Notes: generated from the letters alone by a model not told the origin. Numbered from the stretch's first letter, positions 1-5,096 are shown. The stretch: 7,179 nucleotides of DNA from Candidatus Woesearchaeota archaeon (GCA_026394935.1 JAPLZR010000128.1:1-7179); one strand, 5' to 3'. Program-made: numbers and translations.

Positions 1-259
1 CTCCGTGCGGATGATATTTTCCCAAAACATCACCAACCACGCGAACAGATTTATGATAGGCTTTATTATGGTGAAAACCTAACTGGTTCATTGTATACAG
101 TACACGCCGGTGCACTGGTTTAAGACCATCACGAACATCAGGAAGCGCCCTGCCAACAATAACAGACATAGAATAATCTAAGTAAGACGCCTTCATCTCC
201 TGCTCGATGACACGGGAGACAATTTTCTCTGCTTTTGGTTCAGTTTTTTCGTCTGCCAT
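1..259 (-). CDS. gyrA: DNA gyrase subunit A, N-terminal fragment
   Basis: GyrA is the breakage-reunion subunit of the A2B2 type IIA topoisomerase that introduces negative supercoils using ATP. The 86 readable codons start at ATG 259 and run off the left edge. Seen directly: an approximately 20-residue charged leader, then the family signature around residues 26-57 (SYLDYSMSVIVGRALP, DVRDGLKPVHRRVLY), then KSVRVVGDVLGKYHPHG, which ends the fragment. The form VGRALPDVRDGLKPVHRR is GyrA-like rather than ParC-like. The fragment stops just before the quinolone-resistance region's key Ser/Asp and before the catalytic Tyr, so activity cannot be judged. The gene is divergent from the forward gene at 375. 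Gyrase in archaea is generally regarded as acquired from bacteria. gyrB is not in view. Identification is very secure; only the exact start is mildly uncertain. Confidence 0.95.
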   Translation of the reverse strand, partial: MADEKTEPKAEKIVSRVIEQEMKASYLDYSMSVIVGRALPDVRDGLKPVHRRVLYTMNQLGFHHNKAYHKSVRVVGDVLGKYHPHG

Positions 260-298
260 AAAAGAATGTTTATAGACGATAAATAGGAGGTTTTCGGG

Positions 299-309
299 CT
301 TTATAAAAG
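299..309 (-). promoter_or_regulatory. Putative TATA box for gyrA
   Basis: On the minus strand this reads CTTTTATAAAG, an archaeal TATA-like element. Transcription would begin about 26 bases downstream, near 278, leaving roughly 19 bases of 5' UTR before the gyrA ATG at 259. The core is palindromic, so it could also bind TBP in the forward direction. No Shine-Dalgarno sequence is visible before gyrA. Confidence 0.5.
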
Positions 310-340
310 TGATTATTTTCTATATTGAAATTAATAAGGA

Positions 341-352
341 AAAATTTAAAAA
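341..352 (+). promoter_or_regulatory. Putative BRE/TATA box for leaderless HTH gene
   Basis: AAAATTTAAAAA lies with its centre about 26-27 bases before the ATG at 375. That is the spacing expected if transcription starts on or next to the start codon. It supports ATG 375 over the upstream GTG at 309, whose extra 22 codons would contain this promoter. Confidence 0.5.
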
Positions 353-374
353 GAAACACCAAAAACCCACTCGT

Positions 375-1235
375 ATGCTTGAAACAATAGTAAGCGAAGA
401 AGACTTCCTGAACACATTTGAAAACGGAGTCAAAAACAGCAACGATTACCAGTTAGTCCAAAAACTCCATGCACAAAAACAAAACTACAAACGAATAGCA
501 AAAACAACAGGAAGACCAGAAGCAACTGTGCAAGGCTGGATAGCAGGCAGAAAACCATACTGCCTTCACATACTAGAACGGGCAAAAGAATCCGAAATAA
601 TGCCCTTAACAAAAGACTCACAAAAACTTCCAGCACTATACGAAATGTGCGCATGGCTGTTCTGGACAGGATTTTTGACAAAAGGCTACGAACCAAGAAT
701 ATGCGAAAAACCAGAAATAATCGAAATGCTGAAAGAACACTTCCAAAAAACACTCCAACTAAAAGGCACGTACTCAGGCAATGCATTACGATTCAAAGGA
801 TGCCATTATGGAAGAGTTTTATATGAAATGGGAATTCCCGCAGGGCACAAAAAATCAACACAGGAAATACACGTGCCAAAAGCTATCATGGCAGATCCAA
901 ATGCACAATACAGATTCCTTGAAATATTATTCAAAACAAGAAAATCAGTAAACAAAAAACACTACACGATCTACCTAATGGAAAACGCAGAAGCACTGGG
1001 AAAAGAAATAATAGAACTAATCAATACAGCAATGCCTGAACTCAGCATAACCTATAAAAATTTTCATATGGAAATACACAACAACAGACGCTCGCCAAGA
1101 ATACGCCTGTTAAAACAAGTCATGACAGAAATAGAAAAACGTTATCCAAGACTCATCGAACCAAATGGTCTTTCACCTGAAAACTCCTATTGCAATACAC
1201 ACAACACTTCGACTTTCCAGCAAGCAAACCAGTAG
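375..1235 (+). CDS. HTH protein with degenerate LAGLIDADG-like fold
   Basis: A 286-residue protein, probably DNA-binding, not matched to a named gene. ATG 375 is chosen because a TATA-like box sits about 26 bases upstream; a GTG at 309 would add 22 weak residues. Residues about 34-62 form a helix-turn-helix-like segment (NYKRIAKTTGRPEATVQGW, then IAGRKP). Residues about 85-260 have the layout of a LAGLIDADG homing-endonuclease core. A helix near 87-105 ends in FLTKGY, a basic strand region carries YGRVLYEMGIPAGHKK (145-160), and a second helix reads FLEILFKTRKSV (181-192). In active enzymes these helices end in an acidic D-G. Here the aligned acids appear as K103 and R189, so nuclease activity is unlikely (inference). 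The last ~25 residues are antisense to a zinc-ribbon gene and look unconserved. The gene is not inserted in another gene. It could be a domesticated regulator descended from a homing endonuclease. Confidence 0.75.
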   Translation: MLETIVSEEDFLNTFENGVKNSNDYQLVQKLHAQKQNYKRIAKTTGRPEATVQGWIAGRKPYCLHILERAKESEIMPLTKDSQKLPALYEMCAWLFWTGFLTKGYEPRICEKPEIIEMLKEHFQKTLQLKGTYSGNALRFKGCHYGRVLYEMGIPAGHKKSTQEIHVPKAIMADPNAQYRFLEILFKTRKSVNKKHYTIYLMENAEALGKEIIELINTAMPELSITYKNFHMEIHNNRRSPRIRLLKQVMTEIEKRYPRLIEPNGLSPENSYCNTHNTSTFQQANQ

Positions 1236-1287
1236 TCTGATACTTCATCTGATTCCTGCACTTAGGACAACGAACAAGAAAAATCAT
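1153..1287 (-). CDS. 44-residue zinc-ribbon microprotein
   Basis: A very small protein that starts MIFLVRCPKC and later contains CCVYCN. The two CxxC knuckles (C7/C10 and C29/C32, with C28 as a spare) sit 18 residues apart, which is the pattern of a minimal zinc ribbon binding one Zn2+. The rest is basic (KSK, NR, VKDHLVR), which would suit nucleic-acid or protein binding. Its ATG overlaps the scpB stop in an ATGA, so it is translationally coupled as the last gene of that operon. Its final 83 bases run antisense to the end of the forward HTH gene. Codon choice (AAG, TTG, AGG, GTT, TGT) matches the other reverse-strand genes, which supports real coding. Function is unknown. A role with ScpB in DNA or chromatin is only guilt by association. 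Confidence rests on the metal-site pattern and the tight coupling. Confidence 0.78.
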   Translation of the reverse strand: MIFLVRCPKCRNQMKYQTTGLLAGKSKCCVYCNRSFQVKDHLVR

Positions 1288-2447
1288 TCCTCAGGCTCCT
1301 CACCAGACAACAATCTCCTAATCTTCTCCTCAATCTTAGCCTCAACTTCAGGAGGAATACCTTTAGGAAACAAACCCTTGCTCTCAAATTCCTTAGGCTT
1401 CAGCTTGGCAGTCTTCTCAGCAGCCTCCTTGAAAATCTTTTGCTCAGCAGTCAGAACAGGCGCTTCTTCAACAGGAGGCGCTTCAACAGCGGGCACTTCT
1501 TCAACGGGCTTTTCTTTCTTAGCTTTCTTTGGCTCCTCAGGAGCAGGCACCGTTTCAACAGAAGCTTCAGGAGCAGATTCCTCCACAGACTCTTCAGCAA
1601 CTTCGGGCTTTTCCTCAGCAGACTCAACAGAAGCTTCAGGCTTTTCTTCAACAGCTTTTTCGTGCTTCTTCTTTTTCTTATGATGCACTTTGTGCATTGG
1701 AGGACGCTCTTCAGCAGGAATTGCCTCACGAGGAACATCATAAACATCCAAGCTCCCTAATTTTTCCATAAACAACTGAACACCAGCAGGAATAAAATCA
1801 ACAGGCGCGACAACAGGATAAGTCTCAAGCATCTTCGGACCCTTATCAGACTCCAAAACAATCTGAGGAGTTTCAAGCCGGTCTTCTGTTTCCTGACGCT
1901 GAGCAACCTCTGCCCGCTCAATCTCAATCTCCTTTGACTCAATAGCAATCTCAATATCGCCAGCACTATCAAACTTCTGCTTCAACTTTGAAGGGTTGAT
2001 ATCAAAATACTCGAAAAACTTCGGCGCCAGCTTGATAAGTTTTGAGCGACCACTTTTCTCCCTTGTGATAAAACCAGAATTCTCAAGCTGGGCAAGATGC
2101 TCATACGCCTTATTAGTCCTAATCTTGACAACCTTGCTCTGCAAAACAGGAGCCTTGTAAGAAACAACAGCAAGAGTCTCAAGCTGACCCTTAGGAAGCT
2201 CAGTCTTTGTAACAACCTTTCTAATCACACCAACATACTTCTCCCTGACAGTCAGCTTCCAAGCAGAACCATCCTGCATAAGCATAGTAGAACTATTAGA
2301 AGAATCCAACTGCAACTTCCATTCCTCCAAAACAGCGAGAACTTCCCCCTCAGACTTCCTGCACAAACCGGCAAGCTCGGAAAGCTCCAACTTCCTGCCA
2401 GCAGCAAACAAGATAGCCTCAACAACGCGCTTCAGCTCTTCATCCAT
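1284..2447 (-). CDS. scpB: Segregation and condensation protein B with long charged tail
   Basis: ScpB is the winged-helix (kite) subunit that pairs with the kleisin ScpA to bridge SMC heads in chromosome condensation and segregation. The protein has 387 residues. Residues about 1-80 form the first winged helix (EAILFAAGRKLELSELAGLC). Residues about 84-150 form the second, with the family signature LPKGQLETLAVVSYKAPV, LEN.GFI, GRSKL.KLAPKFFEYFDI. Typical ScpB proteins end near 180-220 residues. This one goes on with a linker (150-240), a lysine/histidine patch HHKKKKKH near 255-262, a low-complexity E/P/A/V tract (about 265-335) and a conserved-looking C-terminal helix (KLKPKEFESKGLFPKG, then an EAKIEEKIRRLL helix). 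The start overlaps the upstream gene by 8 bases (ATGGATGA) and the stop overlaps the zinc-ribbon start by 4, so this is a co-translated operon. No scpA or smc is in view. The core assignment is secure; the role of the tail is unknown. Confidence 0.9.
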   Translation of the reverse strand: MDEELKRVVEAILFAAGRKLELSELAGLCRKSEGEVLAVLEEWKLQLDSSNSSTMLMQDGSAWKLTVREKYVGVIRKVVTKTELPKGQLETLAVVSYKAPVLQSKVVKIRTNKAYEHLAQLENSGFITREKSGRSKLIKLAPKFFEYFDINPSKLKQKFDSAGDIEIAIESKEIEIERAEVAQRQETEDRLETPQIVLESDKGPKMLETYPVVAPVDFIPAGVQLFMEKLGSLDVYDVPREAIPAEERPPMHKVHHKKKKKHEKAVEEKPEASVESAEEKPEVAEESVEESAPEASVETVPAPEEPKKAKKEKPVEEVPAVEAPPVEEAPVLTAEQKIFKEAAEKTAKLKPKEFESKGLFPKGIPPEVEAKIEEKIRRLLSGEEPEE

Positions 2448-3003
2448 TTGTTACGTAAACATTATCCTCTTTTTTCAAAGCACCCTTGGTCACCAAGTGC
2501 TCAACAAAAGGCGTAAGCTCCTCAACCTTAATGCCGAGCAGCCTAGACAAATCCTCCAAGGAATGCGGTTCAGTATGACAGACAAACTTGATAAAATTAT
2601 GCAAAATATTAACCGCGTTCTTATCCAAAACCTGCTTCTGAGCCTGCAAACCCTTCAACATCATATCAGTCTGATGAAGCTTGGCCTGCAAATCATTAAC
2701 AAAATCCTCAAAAAAAGCCATATCAAGCTCCAGCTTTTCAGGAGACATAATCTCAACAGTACTAGGCATGCTGTCAAAACAGAAATCCAACAACTCACCA
2801 GTATCCTTGAAAGAAATCTGAAGCTCAACAAACTGAGTAAACAACTTATCAGAAGCAACAGGCTCAGCATACTTCTCAATCTGAATATCCAAGCCGTCCT
2901 TCTTAATCTTGTCAACGTGATCCATGAGAGCCTTGGCTATATACTCCTTAGGAGCACCCAAAATCTCAACAATACACCTTGCGACAATCGGCTGTTGTTC
3001 CAT
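2440..3003 (-). CDS. Unknown protein with C-terminal winged helix, first gene of scpB operon
   Basis: A 187-residue soluble protein I cannot name. The N-terminal part (about 5-95) alternates strands and helices in an alpha/beta pattern: VARCIVEILGAPKEYIAKAL, IQIEKYAEPV, FVELQISFKDTGELLDFCFD, MPSTVEIMSPEKLEL. A helical stretch follows (about 97-128, FFEDFVNDLQAKLHQTDMML). The C-terminal part, about 130-187, reads as a winged helix: NILHNFIKFVCHTEPHSLEDLSRLLGI up to a wing ending KEDNVYVTNG. It is not ScpA, because the kleisin N-terminal signature is absent. The ATG at 3003 lies about 26 bases from a good TATA box, so the mRNA is probably leaderless. Its stop overlaps the scpB start by 8 bases, which predicts coordinated amounts of the two proteins. 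A DNA-binding or ScpB-partner role is inferred from the context and the winged helix only. Confidence 0.85.
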   Translation of the reverse strand: MEQQPIVARCIVEILGAPKEYIAKALMDHVDKIKKDGLDIQIEKYAEPVASDKLFTQFVELQISFKDTGELLDFCFDSMPSTVEIMSPEKLELDMAFFEDFVNDLQAKLHQTDMMLKGLQAQKQVLDKNAVNILHNFIKFVCHTEPHSLEDLSRLLGIKVEELTPFVEHLVTKGALKKEDNVYVTNG

Positions 3004-3024
3004 AACGGTAGTGCGAACCTACAC

Positions 3025-3040
3025 AATTATAAAGCTTTTC
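3025..3040 (-). promoter_or_regulatory. BRE/TATA promoter of the scpB operon
   Basis: On the minus strand this reads GAAAAGCTTTATAATT: a BRE-like purine stretch followed by TTTATAAT. The TATA centre is about 26-27 bases from the A of ATG 3003, which predicts a leaderless transcript. A near-identical word, AAAAGCTTATAAT, occurs in the divergent promoter at 3081-3093. This supports it as the local consensus. Confidence 0.65.
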
Positions 3041-3080
3041 CTCGCAAAAACAGGCATATTTGTTATTGCAAGATAGTTAC

Positions 3081-3104
3081 AAAAGCTTATAATCATAAAT
3101 AAAA
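3081..3104 (+). promoter_or_regulatory. Putative promoter of the two-gene coiled-coil operon
   Basis: AAAAGCTTATAAT (3081-3093) matches the divergent scpB-operon promoter and would start transcription near 3115. That gives a very short leader which just includes the GGGGTGA ribosome binding site. A second A/T-rich candidate, CATAAATAAAA (3094-3104), would give a start at or next to ATG 3126. The two cannot be separated by reading alone. Confidence 0.5.
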
Positions 3105-3114
3105 CAGGCAGAAA

Positions 3115-3121
3115 GGGGTGA
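3115..3121 (+). promoter_or_regulatory. Ribosome binding site deciding start at 3126
   Basis: GGGGTGA contains the GGTGA core complementary to an archaeal 16S 3' end. It lies one base from ATG 3123 but four bases from ATG 3126, so the second ATG is the better start. Confidence 0.6.
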
Positions 3122-3125
3122 TATG

Positions 3126-3581
3126 ATGGGACTATTTGACTTTCTAAAGAAGAGACAGGAAGAACTACCTATGCCTCCACCACCAACACCGCCAGAAATG
3201 CCGCCAATGATGAGAGGAGACATAGAAGAAATAAGAGCTACAGAACACTCAGAACTGCCACCAGCATTACCAGCTCCTATTCCAGCGAGAGAAGAAGAGG
3301 TACAAGTATTTGACAGAACCATTTCAAAACAAGAAGAAAAAATAGAAACCGTAAGACCAACACTAAGACCAACATTCGTCGCAGTAGACGACTACAAAAA
3401 AATAATCAACGACACAAACATAATACGCGGAAAACTAATGGAAGCAGAAAACTTTGTAAGAAGACTAGGCGACATCAAAAACGAAGAAGAAAGAGCTTTT
3501 GAAAAATGGAGAACACAACTGGAAGACGTAGAGAAAAAACTCGGATATGTCGACCAGCTAATAGCCAAAGCAGAAAGGTGA
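3126..3581 (+). CDS. Proline-rich coiled-coil protein of unknown function
   Basis: A 151-residue protein that I do not recognise. ATG 3126 is preferred to ATG 3123 because of the spacing to GGGGTGA. It has three visible parts. First, a short amphipathic N-terminal helix, MGLFDFLKKR, of a kind that often attaches proteins to membranes or partners. Second, a low-complexity proline-rich linker, about 14-52 (PMPPPPTPPEMPPMM and PPALPAPIPA), with a charged tail to about 75. Third, a helical C-terminal half from about 83 (FVAVDDYKKIINDTN) with heptad-like spacing through RGKLMEAENFVRRLGDIK, AFEKWRTQLEDVEKKLG and VDQLIAKAER. There is no signal peptide or membrane span. It is followed after 46 bases by a second small coiled-coil gene, probably in the same transcript. 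The layout of anchor helix, flexible linker and coiled coil suggests a scaffold or adaptor (inference). Confidence 0.8.
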   Translation: MGLFDFLKKRQEELPMPPPPTPPEMPPMMRGDIEEIRATEHSELPPALPAPIPAREEEVQVFDRTISKQEEKIETVRPTLRPTFVAVDDYKKIINDTNIIRGKLMEAENFVRRLGDIKNEEERAFEKWRTQLEDVEKKLGYVDQLIAKAER

Positions 3582-3627
3582 ATGATTAGCAAACGTAGAC
3601 AAAGCACTATCAGAGCCAAGCATCTAA

Positions 3628-3984
3628 ATGGAAGAAGAACTATTCTTTGTAGGAATCCGGGACCCAATAGAACTCAGGAAAGAACTACTCACAAGCTCAA
3701 AGAATTTGATAGATAGTTTGCGAAAATTTGAACAATACCAAGACATCAAAACAGAAAAACAAGAACACATTCTCGAACTAAAAAGAGTATTTGACGAACT
3801 AATGGTACTGAACAAGAAACTAAGAAACCACCTGCCAAGAACACCATTAAAAGCACCACCAACAATAACAAAGACAGAAAAACCAATGACGAAAGGCAAA
3901 CCAGCAAAGCTTGGACAAAGCAAAGTAGACGTTCTCGAACAAGAACTCGCAAAAATAGAAGAAAGATTGGGCGGGTTAGAGTAA
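3628..3984 (+). CDS. Small coiled-coil protein, partner of upstream gene
   Basis: A 118-residue protein of unknown function. Residues about 1-14 (MEEELFFVGIRDPIEL) form a short folded-looking start. Residues about 15-68 are a long charged helix (RKELLTSSKNLIDSLRKFEQ to VFDELMVLNKKLRNHLP). Residues about 70-97 are a Pro/Lys/Thr linker, and about 98-118 form a terminal coiled-coil helix, VDVLEQELAKIEERLGGLE. There is no signal peptide, membrane span or metal site. The ATG directly follows an in-frame TAA and has no obvious ribosome binding site. It follows the other coiled-coil gene by 46 bases in the same direction, so co-transcription is likely and hetero-oligomer formation is a reasonable guess. 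Its last 9 bases overlap the end of the convergent Nudix gene, so neither gene has its own terminator between them. Confidence 0.78.
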   Translation: MEEELFFVGIRDPIELRKELLTSSKNLIDSLRKFEQYQDIKTEKQEHILELKRVFDELMVLNKKLRNHLPRTPLKAPPTITKTEKPMTKGKPAKLGQSKVDVLEQELAKIEERLGGLE

Positions 3985-4431
3985 ACTTAATTCTTTTTTC
4001 AACGCAGTCAATTCAGAAGAAAAAACAACAGAACCCTTCACAAACTTGCCTGCAAGAACATTAGGCAGCCAATCAACATCAGTAGACCACATACTATCAA
4101 AAGGAAGCTCAGAAACATCAAACCAATCAGGCTTCATCTCATCTGATTCTTTAGGAACACCAGACCAGTTTTTCGCCACAAAAATGTGAACAACCTGATC
4201 CCACTCAGGCTTATGAGGAAACAGAAACGTAATCTCAGCAGACTTCTTCAAATCATTCGCAACCAAACCAACCTCTTCCTTAAGCTCACGAACAGCAGCA
4301 ACCTCAGGAGTTTCAGAATTTTCGATTTTTCCACCAAAACCATTCCACTTACCCGCACCAAAACGAACCTTCTTCAAACCCAAAAGAACCCTGCTGCCAT
4401 CAACAACATAACACAATGTGGCTTGCTTCAT
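3976..4431 (-). CDS. MTH1-like Nudix hydrolase, copy A
   Basis: Predicted nucleoside triphosphate diphosphatase of the MutT/MTH1 type, hydrolysing oxidised purine dNTPs to the monophosphate plus pyrophosphate in the cytoplasm. The protein has 151 residues, close to MTH1. The Nudix box is perfect at residues 34-56: G34, E40, R48-E49, E52-E53, G55, with GKIENSETPE and REL.EEVGL. MTH1-type surroundings are clear: VLLGLKK, FGAGKWNGFGGK and ESDEMKPDWFDVSELPFDSMW. N30 aligns with MTH1 Asn33. The MTH1 Asp119-Asp120 pair that reads the base appears here as T117-D118. Its ATG overlaps the stop of copy B in an ATGA, and a GGTGG ribosome binding site lies just upstream inside copy B, so the pair is translationally coupled. 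The fold and chemistry are secure; the exact substrate is not. Confidence 0.9.
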   Translation of the reverse strand: MKQATLCYVVDGSRVLLGLKKVRFGAGKWNGFGGKIENSETPEVAAVRELKEEVGLVANDLKKSAEITFLFPHKPEWDQVVHIFVAKNWSGVPKESDEMKPDWFDVSELPFDSMWSTDVDWLPNVLAGKFVKGSVVFSSELTALKKELSLL

Positions 4432-4886
4432 AACTCCACCTTAAAATCCTTCTCGAGCAAAGAATTGTCAGGAGCAAAAACAAAAGTGCCAGTCACATAT
4501 TTGCCAGCAAGAACGTGAGGCAGCCAGAAAGGATAATCCGCCCACATCTGCTGAAATGGCGGACTGCCGGCAGGAAACCACTCTGGCTTCATCTCTGCAC
4601 TTTCTGTCGGACTGCCAGACCAATCATCAGCAACAAAAAAATGAGCAACCATGTCCCACTCGGGCTTATGAGGAAATTTAAAAGTAAGCTCTGCACACTT
4701 CCTAATGATATTAGCAACAATGCCTGATTCCTCTTTAAGCTCTCGAACTGCAGCCACTTCAGGAGTTTCATTCAACTCAAGCTTGCCACCAAAACCAGCG
4801 TATTTGCCCACACCGAAGCCCTCTTTCTTCATACCCAAAAGAATTCTCTCGCCACTTCTAACAAAACATCCAGTGACGTGTTTCAT
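4428..4886 (-). CDS. MTH1-like Nudix hydrolase, copy B
   Basis: A 152-residue tandem paralogue of the next gene. The Nudix box is intact at residues 34-56: G34, E40, R48-E49, E52-E53, G55 (GKLELNETPE and RELKEESGI). It shares ILLGMKKEGFGVGK, FPHKPEWD, ESAEMKPEWF, QQMWADYPFWLP and the VLAGKYV tail with copy A. It differs in the predicted base-recognition pocket: the MTH1 Asn33 position is A30 (GKYAGFGGK), and the Asp119-Asp120 pair is D117-Y118. The catalytic pyrophosphatase is therefore probably active, but the nucleobase or other substrate may differ. I see no convincing promoter or ribosome binding site directly before ATG 4886. The gene lies 82 bases after a tRNA-Leu, with a hairpin between, so it may be transcribed from the tRNA promoter. 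Confidence 0.88.
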   Translation of the reverse strand: MKHVTGCFVRSGERILLGMKKEGFGVGKYAGFGGKLELNETPEVAAVRELKEESGIVANIIRKCAELTFKFPHKPEWDMVAHFFVADDWSGSPTESAEMKPEWFPAGSPPFQQMWADYPFWLPHVLAGKYVTGTFVFAPDNSLLEKDFKVEL

Positions 4887-4917
4887 TTTAACAGCTTCAT
4901 TCTAATTTTCCATCTGG

Positions 4918-4962
4918 GCCAGTCAAGGGGAGCTCTATCGCCGCTCCCCTCATACCCCTGGC
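4918..4962 (-). ncRNA. Hairpin with K-loop-like apex between tRNA and Nudix genes
   Basis: On the minus strand GCCAG (4962-4958) pairs with CTGGC (4922-4918). An inner stem of 7 or more pairs follows: GGGGAGC (4949-4943) with GCTCCCC (4933-4927), extendable by A-T and G-T pairs. The nine-base loop is GGCGATAGA, which can be read as a 3-base bulge, GA, a 2-base loop and GA. That is the tandem-GA layout of a K-loop bound by archaeal L7Ae. The lower internal loop is asymmetric. It could be a small H/ACA-like guide RNA, a processing signal behind the tRNA, or a leader element of the Nudix operon. A clear ACA box is missing: AGA is the nearest triplet. It is a structure candidate only. Confidence 0.35.
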
Positions 4963-4968
4963 GATACA

Positions 4969-5052
4969 TGCGGGGGACAGGATTCGAACCTGCGAAGGCA
5001 CTAAGCCAATAGCTCTTGAGGCTATCCCCTTTGGCCACTCGGGAACCCCCGC
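4969..5052 (-). tRNA. tRNA-Leu(CAA)
   Basis: An 84-base class II tRNA on the minus strand. The acceptor stem is GCGGGGG with CCCCCGC and discriminator A at 4969; no CCA is encoded, as the next bases are TGT. The D-arm stem is CCC/GGG. The anticodon stem ATAGC/GCTAT encloses the loop CTCAAGA, giving anticodon CAA, which reads Leu UUG. There is a long variable arm, GGC-TTAGT-GCC. The T-arm is GCAGG-TTCGAAT-CCTGT. No intron is present. The long variable arm together with the anticodon fits leucine. A TATA box lies about 70-80 bases upstream, and a 33-base hairpin sits in the 5' leader. Confidence 0.93.
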
Positions 5053-5063
5053 GAATACAATGA

Positions 5064-5096
5064 GCGGACCTGCTGAACTTGTTCAGCAATGCCCGC
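5064..5096 (-). other. Stable hairpin in tRNA-Leu 5' leader
   Basis: On the minus strand GCGGGC (5096-5091) pairs with GTCCGC (5069-5064), one pair being G-U. Inside it TGCTGAAC pairs with GTTCAGCA around a tight AA turn. With the TATA box at 5121-5130 the transcript would start near 5100, so the hairpin is almost the first thing transcribed. It ends 11 bases before the mature tRNA. It may protect the 5' end, guide RNase P processing, or be a small RNA of its own. Confidence 0.55.

Noticed and set aside
309..374. GTG-initiated N-terminal extension of the HTH gene
   Set aside because: It would include the predicted TATA box, is Lys/Ile low-complexity, and has no ribosome binding site.
375..1235. 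Active mobile homing endonuclease, intein or intron
   Set aside because: It is a free-standing gene, no host gene is split around it, and the expected catalytic acids appear to be replaced by basic residues.
1165..1683. Long forward frame opposite scpB, rich in Ser/Thr/Ala
   Set aside because: Its low-complexity sequence is the complement of the Glu/Pro/Ala tail of ScpB; there is no promoter or ribosome binding site.
3582..3716. A 44-codon forward frame starting at ATG 3582 right after an AAAGGTGA motif
   Set aside because: It is highly Arg/Thr rich with no recognisable pattern, overlaps the better-supported gene at 3628 for most of its length, and reads like an out-of-frame shadow.
4918..4962. 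Intrinsic terminator of the tRNA transcript
   Set aside because: The stem is GC-rich but is not followed by a T tract in the direction of transcription, and archaeal termination depends on T runs rather than on such hairpins.
4883..5089. Reverse frame of 68 codons across the tRNA region
   Set aside because: It is a translation of tRNA-Leu and its flanking hairpins; the RNA structures explain the sequence.
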